64,000 nucleotides of DNA. Origin: Bacteroidales bacterium F22. GTDB taxonomy: Bacteria > Bacteroidota > Bacteroidia > Bacteroidales > Bacteroidaceae. Under the pieces are notes generated by a model that had not been told where the DNA came from, made no database searches, and was given only the letters and a program-made list of their open reading frames with translations. Positions 26,701 through 36,066 of this stretch are shown here, piece after piece; the first letter of the stretch is position 1; each line of letters begins with the position of its first letter. The translations under genes and the position numbers were made by a program. The stretch is taken from positions 372,001 through 436,000 of the forward strand of contig CP095414.1 in the NCBI GenBank assembly GCA_029541985.1, read 5' to 3'.

Positions 26701-27282
26701 ATGAAAGAAAAAAAAATATTACTTATAGATAACTACGATTCGTTTACGTACAATTTAGCGCACTTGCTACGGGCTATTGGCGTGCAACACTTAGACGTGG
26801 TTCGTAATGATCAGTTGACTCTTGAGGAAGTAGCTCCTTATACGCATATACTTCTTAGTCCAGGACCAGGTATCCCTCAAGAAGCAGGATTGCTTCTCGA
26901 GATTATCAAGCACTATGCAGGTTCGAAGCCAATTCTAGGCATCTGCCTAGGGCACCAAGCTATCGGCGAGGTGTTTGGAGCGAAACTAGAGAACCTAAAA
27001 GAGGTTCACCACGGCATTCAAAGTGAGATTGATATCACGGTGCCTGATGAAGTCTTATTTCAAGATGTCCCTACTCATCCGCTGGTCGGACGCTACCACT
27101 CTTGGATAGTCAGTGATGTTCATTTTCCTGATTGCTTGGAAGTCACCGCACGAAGTAAAGAAGGGGAGATTATGGCGTTGAGACACCGCACATTACCTAT
27201 CAGAGGGATGCAATTTCATCCCGAATCTATCCTCACTCCTGAAGGAAAAGAGATGATGCTAAACTGGATTTTGAATAATTAA
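26701..27282 (+). CDS. trpG: Anthranilate synthase component II (glutamine amidotransferase)
   Basis: A 193-residue class I glutamine amidotransferase supplying ammonia to TrpE. It has the start LLIDNYDSFTYNLAHLL, the nucleophile in LGICLGHQAIG (C82) and the His-Glu pair in MQFHPESILTPEG. Family members also serve 4-aminobenzoate synthesis, but the trp operon context is decisive. It stands between trpE and trpD with 12 bases to the latter. Confidence 0.96.
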   Translation: MKEKKILLIDNYDSFTYNLAHLLRAIGVQHLDVVRNDQLTLEEVAPYTHILLSPGPGIPQEAGLLLEIIKHYAGSKPILGICLGHQAIGEVFGAKLENLKEVHHGIQSEIDITVPDEVLFQDVPTHPLVGRYHSWIVSDVHFPDCLEVTARSKEGEIMALRHRTLPIRGMQFHPESILTPEGKEMMLNWILNN

Positions 27283-27293
27283 TAAATAGACAG

Positions 27294-28289
27294 ATGAAAC
27301 AGATATTATATAAACTTTTTGACCATCAATATCTTGGACGTGACGAGGCACGTACTATCTTGACTAAGATTGCCCGCAATGAATATAACGATGCTCAAGT
27401 AGCCTCTTTGATTACTGTATTTCTGATGAGAAGTATCAGCATCGAGGAACTCACTGGATTTAAGGATGCGCTTCTTGAGATGCGTCATCCAGTGGATTTA
27501 AAAGGAACTAAAGTGATTGATATTGTCGGTACGGGAGGAGACGGTAAGAATACGTTCAACATCTCTACGTGTGCATCATTTGTTGTTGCTGGAGCGGGCT
27601 ATCCCGTAGTGAAGCATGGCAATTATGGAGCGACTTCGGTCAGTGGTGCGAGCAATGTCATCGAACAGCATGGTGTGAAGTTCACCAATGATAACGATAA
27701 GCTATTGCGCTCTTTAGATGGCTGTAACATGGCCTTCTTACATGCACCACTATTTAATCCTGCGATGAAAGCAGTGGCTCCTGTACGTAAACAACTCGGA
27801 GTGCGTACCTTTTTTAACCTTTTAGGCCCACTAGTCAATCCAGCATTGCCTGCGTATCAGTTACTTGGAGTGTACAACTTATCTATGCAGCGACTCTATG
27901 CCTACGCCTATCAAGCGAGCGATACCAAAGCCTCTGTCGTGTTCTCTCTTGATGGATACGATGAGATATCGTTGACTAGTCCATTCAAAATAGTGACCTC
28001 ACACAATGAAAAGATATATACTCCTGAGGAGTTAGGATTCGAGACTTATTCACAAGAAGCACTCAATGGAGGAAACACCTTGCAAGAAGCGGTTACCTGC
28101 TTCGACAATGTATTGAAAAATAAGGCTTTGCCAGCACAGAAGCATGTCGTATTGGCCAATGCTGCATTTGCCATCCGTACTATTTGTCCTGAGAAGACCA
28201 TAGAGGCTTGTCTAGACGAGGCTAGATTGTCACTTGAGAGCGGATTAGCATTTGATACGTTTAGTAAATTTATTGCTTTAAATAGCTAA
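27294..28289 (+). CDS. trpD: Anthranilate phosphoribosyltransferase
   Basis: A 331-residue enzyme that adds phosphoribose from PRPP to anthranilate. The PRPP loop is DIVGTGGDGKNTFNIST, and KHGNYGATSVSGASNVIEQHG and FFNLLGPLVNPA are family signatures. It is not fused to trpG, unlike the enterobacterial form. It lies between trpG and trpC. Confidence 0.96.
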   Translation: MKQILYKLFDHQYLGRDEARTILTKIARNEYNDAQVASLITVFLMRSISIEELTGFKDALLEMRHPVDLKGTKVIDIVGTGGDGKNTFNISTCASFVVAGAGYPVVKHGNYGATSVSGASNVIEQHGVKFTNDNDKLLRSLDGCNMAFLHAPLFNPAMKAVAPVRKQLGVRTFFNLLGPLVNPALPAYQLLGVYNLSMQRLYAYAYQASDTKASVVFSLDGYDEISLTSPFKIVTSHNEKIYTPEELGFETYSQEALNGGNTLQEAVTCFDNVLKNKALPAQKHVVLANAAFAIRTICPEKTIEACLDEARLSLESGLAFDTFSKFIALNS

Positions 28290-28305
28290 TGATAGACCCC
28301 ATAAG

Positions 28306-29100
28306 ATGAAACAAGATATATTGACTGAAATAATAGCGAATAAGCGTTTCGAAGTAGATCATCAACAGACGATTTATTCCCTTCATGAACTTCAAGATAG
28401 AGCGTTGGAGGAGATGCCTAAAGTGCACTCGCTCAAGCAATCAATAGCAACTTCTCAGAGTGGTATCATTGCCGAATTTAAACGACGATCGCCGTCCAAA
28501 GGATGGATTCATCGTGAAGCTAATCCTAGCGATGTGGTTCCTTATTATGCACAAAATGGAGCTTCTGCTCTCTCGATTCTGACAGATAAGGTTTTCTTCG
28601 GCGGAACATTGAGCGATATCCAAAGTGTACGTGATGAAGTGGAGATTCCTATCCTAAGGAAGGATTTTATTATTGATGAATATCAGATTTACCAGTCTCG
28701 TGCTATCAGAGCTGATGCTATATTGCTTATCGCAGCAGCACTTCCTATAGCAAAATGTGAAGAGTATATCCATTTAGCTCACCGATTGGGACTGGAAGTG
28801 CTATTGGAATTGCATGATGAATCTGAGATTCCTTATGCTTCTCTAGGAGCTGATTTGGTTGGGATTAATAATCGAAATCTTGGCAGTTTCCACACCGATT
28901 CGAAACATTCGTTTGATATCGTCAGTCAATTACCGTCCGAGACCGTTCTCGTATCTGAAAGTGGACTGAAAGATGCTGAAACGATTCTTCGTCTGAAAGA
29001 AGTCGGTTACAAGGGCTTCTTGATGGGTGAAGCTTTTATGAAAGAGGAGAATCCACCGTTGGCACTTAGACAGTTAATCAAGGATATCATAAATAAATAG
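28306..29100 (+). CDS. trpC: Indole-3-glycerol phosphate synthase
   Basis: A 264-residue TIM-barrel enzyme that closes the indole ring. IAEFKRRSPSKGWI contains the catalytic Lys, ILRKDFIIDEYQIYQSRAIRADAILLI the second catalytic Lys and substrate site, and GINNRNLGSFHTD and VSESGL are conserved strands. It is separate from trpF, which follows after 7 bases. Confidence 0.97.
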   Translation: MKQDILTEIIANKRFEVDHQQTIYSLHELQDRALEEMPKVHSLKQSIATSQSGIIAEFKRRSPSKGWIHREANPSDVVPYYAQNGASALSILTDKVFFGGTLSDIQSVRDEVEIPILRKDFIIDEYQIYQSRAIRADAILLIAAALPIAKCEEYIHLAHRLGLEVLLELHDESEIPYASLGADLVGINNRNLGSFHTDSKHSFDIVSQLPSETVLVSESGLKDAETILRLKEVGYKGFLMGEAFMKEENPPLALRQLIKDIINK

Positions 29101-29107
29101 TTGGCCT

Positions 29108-29725
29108 ATGATACTCAAGATATGTGGAATGCGAGAGGCTACGAATATCCAAGCAGTCGAACAGTTGGGACTTGATTGGATGGGATTTATCTTTTTCCCT
29201 GCTTCTCCTCGCTATGTGGGAGAAGTGATTCCTTATTTACCTCGTCAGATGAAACGTGTGGGGGTATTTGTCAATAGCAGTCGACAGACTATTCTGAGTC
29301 AAGCTCTAAAATATGGATTGACTCATCTACAATTGCATGGACACGAATCTCCCGATGAATGCCTTTTCTGGAAGGAACAAGGCTATCTAGTCATCAAAGC
29401 AATATCGATTAAGTCTGCAGCTGATTTTAATCAGGTAGAGAACTTTGAGTCGTGTGTGGATTATTTCTTATTTGATACGAAGACCAAACTCAGAGGTGGG
29501 TCTGGAAAACAATTTGACTGGGACTTATTGGCTCATTATCATGGAACTACTCCCTTCCTCTTAAGTGGAGGGATTGGTCCTGAAAGTGTGGCGAAGTTGA
29601 TGCGATTCAGACATCCCCTATTGGCTGGGTATGATTTGAATAGTCAGTTCGAAACCACTCCTGGCATGAAGGATATTCCGAAGTTGGCTGCTTTTGTTAG
29701 AGCAATAAAAAAATTAAATGACTAA
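29108..29725 (+). CDS. trpF: Phosphoribosylanthranilate isomerase
   Basis: A 205-residue TIM barrel that performs the Amadori rearrangement before TrpC. The catalytic Cys is in LKICGMRE, the catalytic Asp in LFDTKTKLRGGSGKQFDW, and the phosphate site is LSGGIGPESV. It ends 11 bases before trpA. Confidence 0.96.
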   Translation: MILKICGMREATNIQAVEQLGLDWMGFIFFPASPRYVGEVIPYLPRQMKRVGVFVNSSRQTILSQALKYGLTHLQLHGHESPDECLFWKEQGYLVIKAISIKSAADFNQVENFESCVDYFLFDTKTKLRGGSGKQFDWDLLAHYHGTTPFLLSGGIGPESVAKLMRFRHPLLAGYDLNSQFETTPGMKDIPKLAAFVRAIKKLND

Positions 29726-29736
29726 AATAACTTATT

Positions 29737-30516
29737 ATGAATAGAATAAATACGCTTTTTCAAAGCGAAAAGAAGAACTTATTGTCTATCTATTTTTGTG
29801 CTGGAGCTCCTACTCTTGAGGGAACTGCAGAGGTGTTGGAGACACTGGAAAAAAATCAAGTGTCTATGGTGGAGATTGGTATCCCTTATAGTGACCCGAT
29901 GGCAGATGGACCGGTGATACAGGATGCTGCGGTACAGGCACTGCGCAATGGGATGACTTTACATACCCTTTTTGATCAATTAGCTGATATCAGACAACGA
30001 GTATCTATTCCTTTGGTCTTGATGGGGTATCTCAATCCTGTGATGCGGTTTGGTTTCGAGAATTTCTGCAAGCGGTGTCAAGAGTGTGGTATCGATGGAG
30101 CTATTCTTCCTGATTTACCTTTCAAGGATTATCACGATAAGTATAAGGCAATTGCTGACCGTTATGATGTACGGATTATCATGCTGATAACTCCTGAGAC
30201 GAGTGATGAACGTATTAGATATATCGATGATAATACGGATGGATTTATCTATATGGTGTCTTCTGCTGCTATCACTGGAGCTCAACAGTCGTTCGGTGAT
30301 GCTAAATTGGCCTATTTCGAACGTATCAATGCGATGAACTTACGCAATCCACGTATGGTCGGTTTCGGTATCAGTAACTATGAAACTTTCCAAGCTGCTA
30401 CGAGCAATGCTCGTGGAGGAATTATCGGTAGCCGATTCGTATCGCTCCTCAAAGAATATGAGGGGAATACACAGCGGGCAATCACGCATCTCAAAGCGGA
30501 CCTTATCAAGAAGTAG
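29737..30516 (+). CDS. trpA: Tryptophan synthase alpha chain
   Basis: A 259-residue TIM barrel that releases indole from indole-glycerol phosphate. The catalytic Glu is in MVEIGIPYSDPMADGPVIQ and the Asp in GIDGAILPDLPF. GFGISN matches the phosphate loop. It is the last gene of the trp operon and is followed by a strong terminator. Confidence 0.97.
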   Translation: MNRINTLFQSEKKNLLSIYFCAGAPTLEGTAEVLETLEKNQVSMVEIGIPYSDPMADGPVIQDAAVQALRNGMTLHTLFDQLADIRQRVSIPLVLMGYLNPVMRFGFENFCKRCQECGIDGAILPDLPFKDYHDKYKAIADRYDVRIIMLITPETSDERIRYIDDNTDGFIYMVSSAAITGAQQSFGDAKLAYFERINAMNLRNPRMVGFGISNYETFQAATSNARGGIIGSRFVSLLKEYEGNTQRAITHLKADLIKK

Positions 30517-30542
30517 TCTATCAAGAGATAAGTGAGCTACAA

Positions 30543-30588
30543 ATTGAGAAGCCCCCTTAGTTACAATATACTAAGGGGGCTTCTCAAT
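30543..30588. terminator. Bidirectional terminator, trp operon / TPR gene
   Basis: A perfect 18-base inverted repeat (ATTGAGAAGCCCCCTTAG and its complement) with a 10-base loop lies between convergent genes. Confidence 0.92.
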
Positions 30589-30602
30589 AGCTAATGAGGC
30601 TA

Positions 30603-32768
30603 CTATTGCAATTGTTTTCTCAATACTTCTAGATATAAGAGTAAGTCTTCATCACTTAAGCCTTTTTCTCTAAAGAGCTCTGTGTCAGCTATAATCTCAC
30701 TAAACCACTTCTGTTTTTCTTCAGGATATTTCTTGAGTGCTTGATATTCGTGCATGGCCTTCTTCAAGTTATGGTCTCGTAGGAAGCAAAGATGTCCATA
30801 ATTGAGGTATTCTCTCCAAGGGTGCTTGCGATTTTCTATTTTTAGAGCCATCAGCAGATAGCGTTCTGCATCATCAAACTGTTCCTCTCGAAGATATAAC
30901 CAAGCTAGTCCACGTATCACTTCTACATTTTCGTCAAAAAAGACATAAGCTTCGAGATACGTGTCTTTGGCTTTGTCGTATTCTTTGTTCTCGATTAAGA
31001 GAGCTGCGCGCAGCAAGGATACCTTGAGTGTCTTACCGATTTCTTTGTCTAGCATGTCATAATATTTCGATGCTTCACTTTCTTTGCGTTTGTATCGAGA
31101 GATGACATATACCATCTTCTTGAGTGACCATACATCATGCGGATCTTCGATAAGAATCAATTCTAGTAAGTGGTAGGCTTTGGCCAAATCTTTGGTCATG
31201 ATATAGGCATAGGCTACACGCTGAGCAATCGCATTGTCGGGTAACTGGTTCAAGAACTTGGTGGCTTCGTAGAATAAAATCGTTTGTTGATAGGCTTTGG
31301 CTTCGACCATATAGTTTATGGTTGACTTGATGGTGCTATCATCAATCATGAAGGCAGGAAGCAAACCGCTAGCATTGAAGGTTCCGTATTGAATCATGCG
31401 GGCATTGATCTTATTTGATTTGATTAAGCCGTTGAAGCGATTGAGGTCGTGAATGAAATTGATATTATCGACTTTGACCATATCACCTGGATTTTGCTTG
31501 TCTTCTTTAATCATCGAGTAATACTCTTCATTTTCTGCTTGCATCTTATCGAAGATTGATTTTGAAAAGGGAGAACTATGGTCGAAACAGAAAAGATTGG
31601 TCAATACATTCTTATCCGTATCACATATCATCTTTGAGGCAGTAATCAAATCGATGAGCTTACGGGTCTTGTCTTGTATTTCAAGATATGAATAGCGAGA
31701 ATGATTGATATCATAGGGCATGAAGAGCGACATCCTATTGATATTATGAACTGATATTTGCATGATGGGCTCAAAAGTACTCTGATAGACATCGGCACCT
31801 GTAACAGCCAATTCAGTCAATGCTTGCAAATCGTTTTCTGTTCGCTTGCTAAGTCCCCATTGAGGATTTTCTCTCAACTCTTCATCTTCAGACATCATAT
31901 TCTTTGTTATATCTTTCTGAAGATTCTGCAAGATTTCTTTCTTGATGCGCTCTTGAATGTCTTCATTGGCTAGATTGAAGAGTAGTTGTTTGTGAATCAA
32001 TTTGAAGTCATCAGCATATTCTTGCAAAGTGGATTTGTAAAGGTCAAGGCATCGCTTCTGAAGCTCTTTGATGGGGTATGACTTGTTGATTACTAGTGTC
32101 AATACGGTGATGATTCGGTATCTAACCAAAGTGGAGACTTGAGGAAGTGATTCACACAAGAATTTAAAATAGTCAACGTCAAAGATAGCGTATAATGTAT
32201 TGAGGATGGCATGTACGATGATTAGTTGCTCGTAGTCTGTCGTCTTTTCTTCGTTGAAAAATTGGAATAACGCTTTGTATTCAGCACTGTCTAGTGCTGG
32301 AGTAGTCCATATTCTTTCGAATAAGGTATCCAATGCATCGTCATATTCTTTTCGTTGACTCGTGACCTCTAACTGGATGATGTCTCGTTGGTGCTTGATG
32401 ACCTCTAGTGTCTCTATTAGAGACATCGAATGACTAGTACTATTTAGTTTATTGAAGGTAAGAAAGACGTCATCTTTTGTGTTGTTTTCGGCCATGAGCG
32501 GAAAATATAGACGGGTCGCAAAATTGAGTAACTGGAAACGACACTTACGTAGATAATCCTTGCGTGATGGGTCTTGGGCACCTATCTCATAATAGTTTAT
32601 GAGTGCTTCATAGACATCACTTATCTTGTTTAATTCGTCCAAAATAGGTTGACTTGAGGGAGTCGAACAGTTGCCCTTTAATTGTTCTATTGCTTGGGAA
32701 AGCATCCCTTGATCGATGAGTTGGATGAGCTGTTTGTATTGCTGATATTTTTGATTTCCTTGAAACAT
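30603..32768 (-). CDS. TPR-repeat protein of unknown function
   Basis: A 721-residue, mostly helical protein without signal peptide or membrane segment, so probably cytoplasmic. The C-terminal third (about 490-720) shows tetratricopeptide-like repeats, for example AQRVAYAYIMTKDLAKAYHLLELILIEDP-like units, KEYDKAKDTYLEAYVFFDE and EQFDDAERYLLMALKIE. The N-terminal two thirds are helical and unrecognised. Similar large TPR proteins occur in Bacteroidales, but I know no function. It is a single gene, divergent from the dxr-tamB cluster. Confidence 0.8.
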   Translation of the reverse strand: MFQGNQKYQQYKQLIQLIDQGMLSQAIEQLKGNCSTPSSQPILDELNKISDVYEALINYYEIGAQDPSRKDYLRKCRFQLLNFATRLYFPLMAENNTKDDVFLTFNKLNSTSHSMSLIETLEVIKHQRDIIQLEVTSQRKEYDDALDTLFERIWTTPALDSAEYKALFQFFNEEKTTDYEQLIIVHAILNTLYAIFDVDYFKFLCESLPQVSTLVRYRIITVLTLVINKSYPIKELQKRCLDLYKSTLQEYADDFKLIHKQLLFNLANEDIQERIKKEILQNLQKDITKNMMSEDEELRENPQWGLSKRTENDLQALTELAVTGADVYQSTFEPIMQISVHNINRMSLFMPYDINHSRYSYLEIQDKTRKLIDLITASKMICDTDKNVLTNLFCFDHSSPFSKSIFDKMQAENEEYYSMIKEDKQNPGDMVKVDNINFIHDLNRFNGLIKSNKINARMIQYGTFNASGLLPAFMIDDSTIKSTINYMVEAKAYQQTILFYEATKFLNQLPDNAIAQRVAYAYIMTKDLAKAYHLLELILIEDPHDVWSLKKMVYVISRYKRKESEASKYYDMLDKEIGKTLKVSLLRAALLIENKEYDKAKDTYLEAYVFFDENVEVIRGLAWLYLREEQFDDAERYLLMALKIENRKHPWREYLNYGHLCFLRDHNLKKAMHEYQALKKYPEEKQKWFSEIIADTELFREKGLSDEDLLLYLEVLRKQLQ

Positions 32769-32863
32769 TAATCGGTTTGTTTTTAATTTCGTTTACACTA
32801 GTTATACACACAATATAAGTAAAATTCATCTTCGAAATCGTGTAGAACTCAAAAGATGTTTCA

Positions 32864-32871
32864 CAAAGCTA
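32864..32871 (-). promoter_or_regulatory. Promoter -7 element for the TPR gene
   Basis: TAGCTTTG on the minus strand fits TAnnTTTG, about 95 bases before the start. Confidence 0.45.
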
Positions 32872-32913
32872 CAAAAAATCCCTTTAATTCTATGGATATC
32901 AACCTTAATATCG

Positions 32914-32921
32914 TATTTTTG
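32914..32921 (+). promoter_or_regulatory. Promoter -7 element before the membrane-anchor gene
   Basis: TATTTTTG fits TAnnTTTG but lies only 11 bases before the ATG at 32933, which would leave almost no leader. Confidence 0.35.
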
Positions 32922-32932
32922 TCATCGAGTAT

Positions 32933-33466
32933 ATGGAAAATAAACTAAAACGAAATCACTGGAGATTCAAGTTCCGAATAACCCTCCTCAATGAACAAAC
33001 GCTTCATGAGGTGGGTCGGGTACGGTTGTCCTTACTCCACAGTATCATGATTTTACTTTCTATTATTACTTTATTGATTTTTTCTGGAGCTCTTCTTGTC
33101 GCTTTTTCTCCCCTTAGGAATTATTTACCTGGCTATCTCAATGTAGATGCTCGAAGACAAATCGTAGAGAATCAAATCAAACTCGATTCTTTAGAAGAAG
33201 TTGTCGGCAAGCAGCATCTATATGTTCATGCTGTACAAAATATTATTAGCGGCAAGATTTCTGTAGATAGTATCAATACATTGGATAGTTTGGTCATTAA
33301 TCATTTCGACTCTTTAGGACATTATACTTCTGAGGATAAGGACTTGACCAGACAAATTAAATATGATAGTTTACCTTCAATATCTGAGAATGAACTCATC
33401 TTCAGATATCGAATGGATAGTGTGTATCGTTCTGCTAAAGATGATGTCCAACTGATGCCGGAATAA
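32933..33466 (+). CDS. Membrane-anchored protein resembling the N-terminus of M23 peptidases, no peptidase domain
   Basis: A 177-residue protein with a basic N-terminus (HWRFKFRITLLNEQTLHEVGRVRLS), one transmembrane helix (about 37-61), then AFSPLRNYLPGYLNVDARRQIVENQIKLDSLEEVV, which resembles the juxtamembrane part of a conserved Bacteroidota M23 metallopeptidase. The LytM/M23 domain that should follow is absent: the ORF ends at 33466 and dxr begins 48 bases later, so it is not a frameshift remnant. It could be a short structural homologue or a lineage-specific truncation. It heads the dxr-rseP gene string. Confidence 0.65.
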   Translation: MENKLKRNHWRFKFRITLLNEQTLHEVGRVRLSLLHSIMILLSIITLLIFSGALLVAFSPLRNYLPGYLNVDARRQIVENQIKLDSLEEVVGKQHLYVHAVQNIISGKISVDSINTLDSLVINHFDSLGHYTSEDKDLTRQIKYDSLPSISENELIFRYRMDSVYRSAKDDVQLMPE

Positions 33467-33514
33467 GCAGACTAAACGATCAATAAATAAGATATACGAA
33501 TTATTAGTAATTGA

Positions 33515-34684
33515 ATGAATAAAGAGATTCGAAAGAAACAAATAGCTATTTTAGGGTCTACAGGTTCTATTGGTGTGCAGACACTTCAAGTGATTGAAGC
33601 GCATCAGGATTTGTTTGCTCCGTATGTGCTGACAGCTAACAATAGTGTCGACACACTGATTAAACAAGCGCTTGCTTTTCACCCTACGGCTGTGGTGATA
33701 GCTAACGAAAATAAATTGCTTCAGCTCAAAGATGCATTAGCTCATACTGATATACGCGTCTACGGGGGTGATAAGGCAATCGCAGATATCGTACAAGAGG
33801 AACCTATCGATGTAGTCGTCACAGCAATGGTTGGCTATGCTGGATTGCTCCCTACGATAAAAGCTATCGAAGCGAATAAAACGATTGCTCTAGCAAATAA
33901 GGAGACGTTGGTCGTCGCTGGAGAATTGGTCACTAAATTGGCTCGTCGCCATCAGGTAGCTTTGCTGCCTGTGGATTCGGAGCATTCGGCCATCTTCCAG
34001 TGTCTTGTGGGGGAACCTAAAGAGGCGGTAGAGAAACTGATTCTGACAGCTTCGGGAGGACCTTTTAGAAATTTCACCTTGGATATGCTTCAGGATGTGA
34101 CGCCTACTCAGGCGCTCAATCATCCTAATTGGGATATGGGGGCTAAGATAACTATCGATTCTGCTTCGATGATTAATAAGGGGTTCGAGGTTATTGAAGC
34201 GAAATGGCTCTTTGGGATGGAAGCGGACCAAATTGATGTCGTGGTGCATCCTCAATCGGTTATTCATTCGATGGTGCAATATCGAGATAGTTCTATCAAA
34301 GCTCAAATGGGGGTCCCAGACATGCGACTCCCGATACAATATGCACTCACCTACCCCAATCGTATCGTTTGTGAGTTGGAACGATTAGATTTTACAAAGT
34401 ACAATACCCTTACCTTCGAGAAGCCTGACGCTGTTCGTTTTCGCAATTTAGCTCTGGCTTTTCAAGCGATAAAGCAAAAAGGAAATGCTCCTTGTATTCT
34501 CAATGCAGCCAACGAAGTGGTAGTGGCTGCTTTTTTGGCTGAAAAGATTAGCTTCTTGGGCATGAGTGATATCATTGCTCAATGTATGGACGTCGTTCCA
34601 CATATCGATATCCCTTCATATGAAGATTATGTCGCTACGGATGCAGAAACGCGCTGCCGAGCTAGTGAATTGATTATTAAATAA
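33515..34684 (+). CDS. dxr: 1-deoxy-D-xylulose 5-phosphate reductoisomerase
   Basis: A 389-residue enzyme that makes 2-C-methyl-D-erythritol 4-phosphate, the committed step of the MEP isoprenoid pathway. The NADPH-binding motif is ILGSTGSIGVQTLQ, the metal and substrate site is LLPVDSEHSAIFQCL, TASGGPFR is the substrate loop and GAKITIDSASMINKGFEVIEA the catalytic region. Isoprenoids from this pathway feed the menaquinone tail and undecaprenyl phosphate. It is followed by rseP after 23 bases, a common Bacteroidota pairing. Confidence 0.97.
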   Translation: MNKEIRKKQIAILGSTGSIGVQTLQVIEAHQDLFAPYVLTANNSVDTLIKQALAFHPTAVVIANENKLLQLKDALAHTDIRVYGGDKAIADIVQEEPIDVVVTAMVGYAGLLPTIKAIEANKTIALANKETLVVAGELVTKLARRHQVALLPVDSEHSAIFQCLVGEPKEAVEKLILTASGGPFRNFTLDMLQDVTPTQALNHPNWDMGAKITIDSASMINKGFEVIEAKWLFGMEADQIDVVVHPQSVIHSMVQYRDSSIKAQMGVPDMRLPIQYALTYPNRIVCELERLDFTKYNTLTFEKPDAVRFRNLALAFQAIKQKGNAPCILNAANEVVVAAFLAEKISFLGMSDIIAQCMDVVPHIDIPSYEDYVATDAETRCRASELIIK

Positions 34685-34707
34685 ACATTTATTTTACATC
34701 TATATTT

Positions 34708-36051
34708 ATGTCTACATTTTTTATTAAGCTTATTCAGCTTCTGCTGAGCTTATCTCTATTAGTGGCCCTTCATGAATTGGGACATCTTATTTTTGCCCGG
34801 TTGTTCAAGATTAGAGTGGAGAAATATCGTATTTTCTTTGACCCTTGGTTTAGTCTCTTCTCATGGAAGAGCAAACGGAGTGGTACTGATTGGGGAATTG
34901 GTTGGTTGCCTCTTGGGGGATATGTCAAGATTGCTGGTATGGTCGATGAATCAATGGATACTGAACAGCTGAAAGCTCCAATGAAAGCGGATGAGTTTCG
35001 TGCTAAACCGGCATGGCAACGCCTTTGTGTCATGGTAGGTGGTGTCTTTGCTAATCTGGTCGTTGCGGCTTGTATCTATATAGGTGTATTGTTTGTCTGG
35101 GGGGAATCTTATATCGAACCTCAAAAGGCACCTGCGGGTATGGTCTTTTCTGAAGTCGCCAAAACTGCTGGCTTCGAAGATGGTGATATCTTGATTTCTA
35201 TTGATAGCGAACCTATCGAGCGTATTGATGGGGCAACGATTCGTAAAATTACAGCGGCTAGAGAGGTTACTGTACTGCGTGATGGACAAGAAGTTGCCGT
35301 ATATATCCCAGGGGATTTGATGGAGCAGATGTTAGCATCTCACACGATATTGTTTGATTATCGCTATCCAAGTGTAGCTGATACCATTATCGCGGGGTCT
35401 CTTGCTGAGCGAATCGGTATGACTAAGGGGGACCGTATCGTAAGTATCAACGGGAAGTTAACTCCTACTTATGATGTTTTGCACAGTGTGCTGGCTGACG
35501 TTTCAACTGATTCAGTACATGCAGTAAATAACAAATTGCCTGTCAAGATTACTTATATGCATCAGATGGAAACAATTAGTAGCCAAGATTCTCTTGCTTT
35601 GCCTGACTGTGTACTAGGTATCAGTCACGGAACGGATCTATTTGCTATCAAAGAGTTGAACTATGGATTCTTTGAATCTATTCCTGCAGGTATCCAATAT
35701 GGAACTAAGACGTTGGTTGGTTATGTCAAAGACTTAAAATATCTATTTACCAAGGCTGGTGCGTCTAGTGTGGGCGGATTTGGAACGATTGCAAGTATCT
35801 TCCCTGCTACTTGGAATTGGTATCTCTTCTGGATGCGGACAGCATTGATTTCGGTGATGTTAGCAGTGATGAACTTGTTACCTATCCCGGGACTTGATGG
35901 TGGTCATGTGTTATTCCTCTTATACGAGTGGGTGACAGGTCGAAAACCAAGCGATAAATTTCTCGAGTATGCTACAATGACTGGATTAGCGTTGCTACTC
36001 ATACTTGTAGTGTATGCTAATGTAAATGATATTATAAAATTCTTATTTTAA
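34708..36051 (+). CDS. rseP: Site-2 intramembrane zinc protease RseP
   Basis: A 447-residue membrane metalloprotease. The first helix holds the zinc motif HELGH (H22-H26), the last part has MNLLPIPGLDGGHVLF with the third ligand, and two PDZ-like regions lie between (about 135-310). Members cut transmembrane anti-sigma factors and signal-peptide remnants in the inner membrane. It is longer than the shortest bacterial forms but normal for the double-PDZ type. It lies between dxr and the rRNA methyltransferase gene. Confidence 0.94.
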   Translation: MSTFFIKLIQLLLSLSLLVALHELGHLIFARLFKIRVEKYRIFFDPWFSLFSWKSKRSGTDWGIGWLPLGGYVKIAGMVDESMDTEQLKAPMKADEFRAKPAWQRLCVMVGGVFANLVVAACIYIGVLFVWGESYIEPQKAPAGMVFSEVAKTAGFEDGDILISIDSEPIERIDGATIRKITAAREVTVLRDGQEVAVYIPGDLMEQMLASHTILFDYRYPSVADTIIAGSLAERIGMTKGDRIVSINGKLTPTYDVLHSVLADVSTDSVHAVNNKLPVKITYMHQMETISSQDSLALPDCVLGISHGTDLFAIKELNYGFFESIPAGIQYGTKTLVGYVKDLKYLFTKAGASSVGGFGTIASIFPATWNWYLFWMRTALISVMLAVMNLLPIPGLDGGHVLFLLYEWVTGRKPSDKFLEYATMTGLALLLILVVYANVNDIIKFLF

Positions 36052-36066
36052 AAAGAAAACAAAGAT

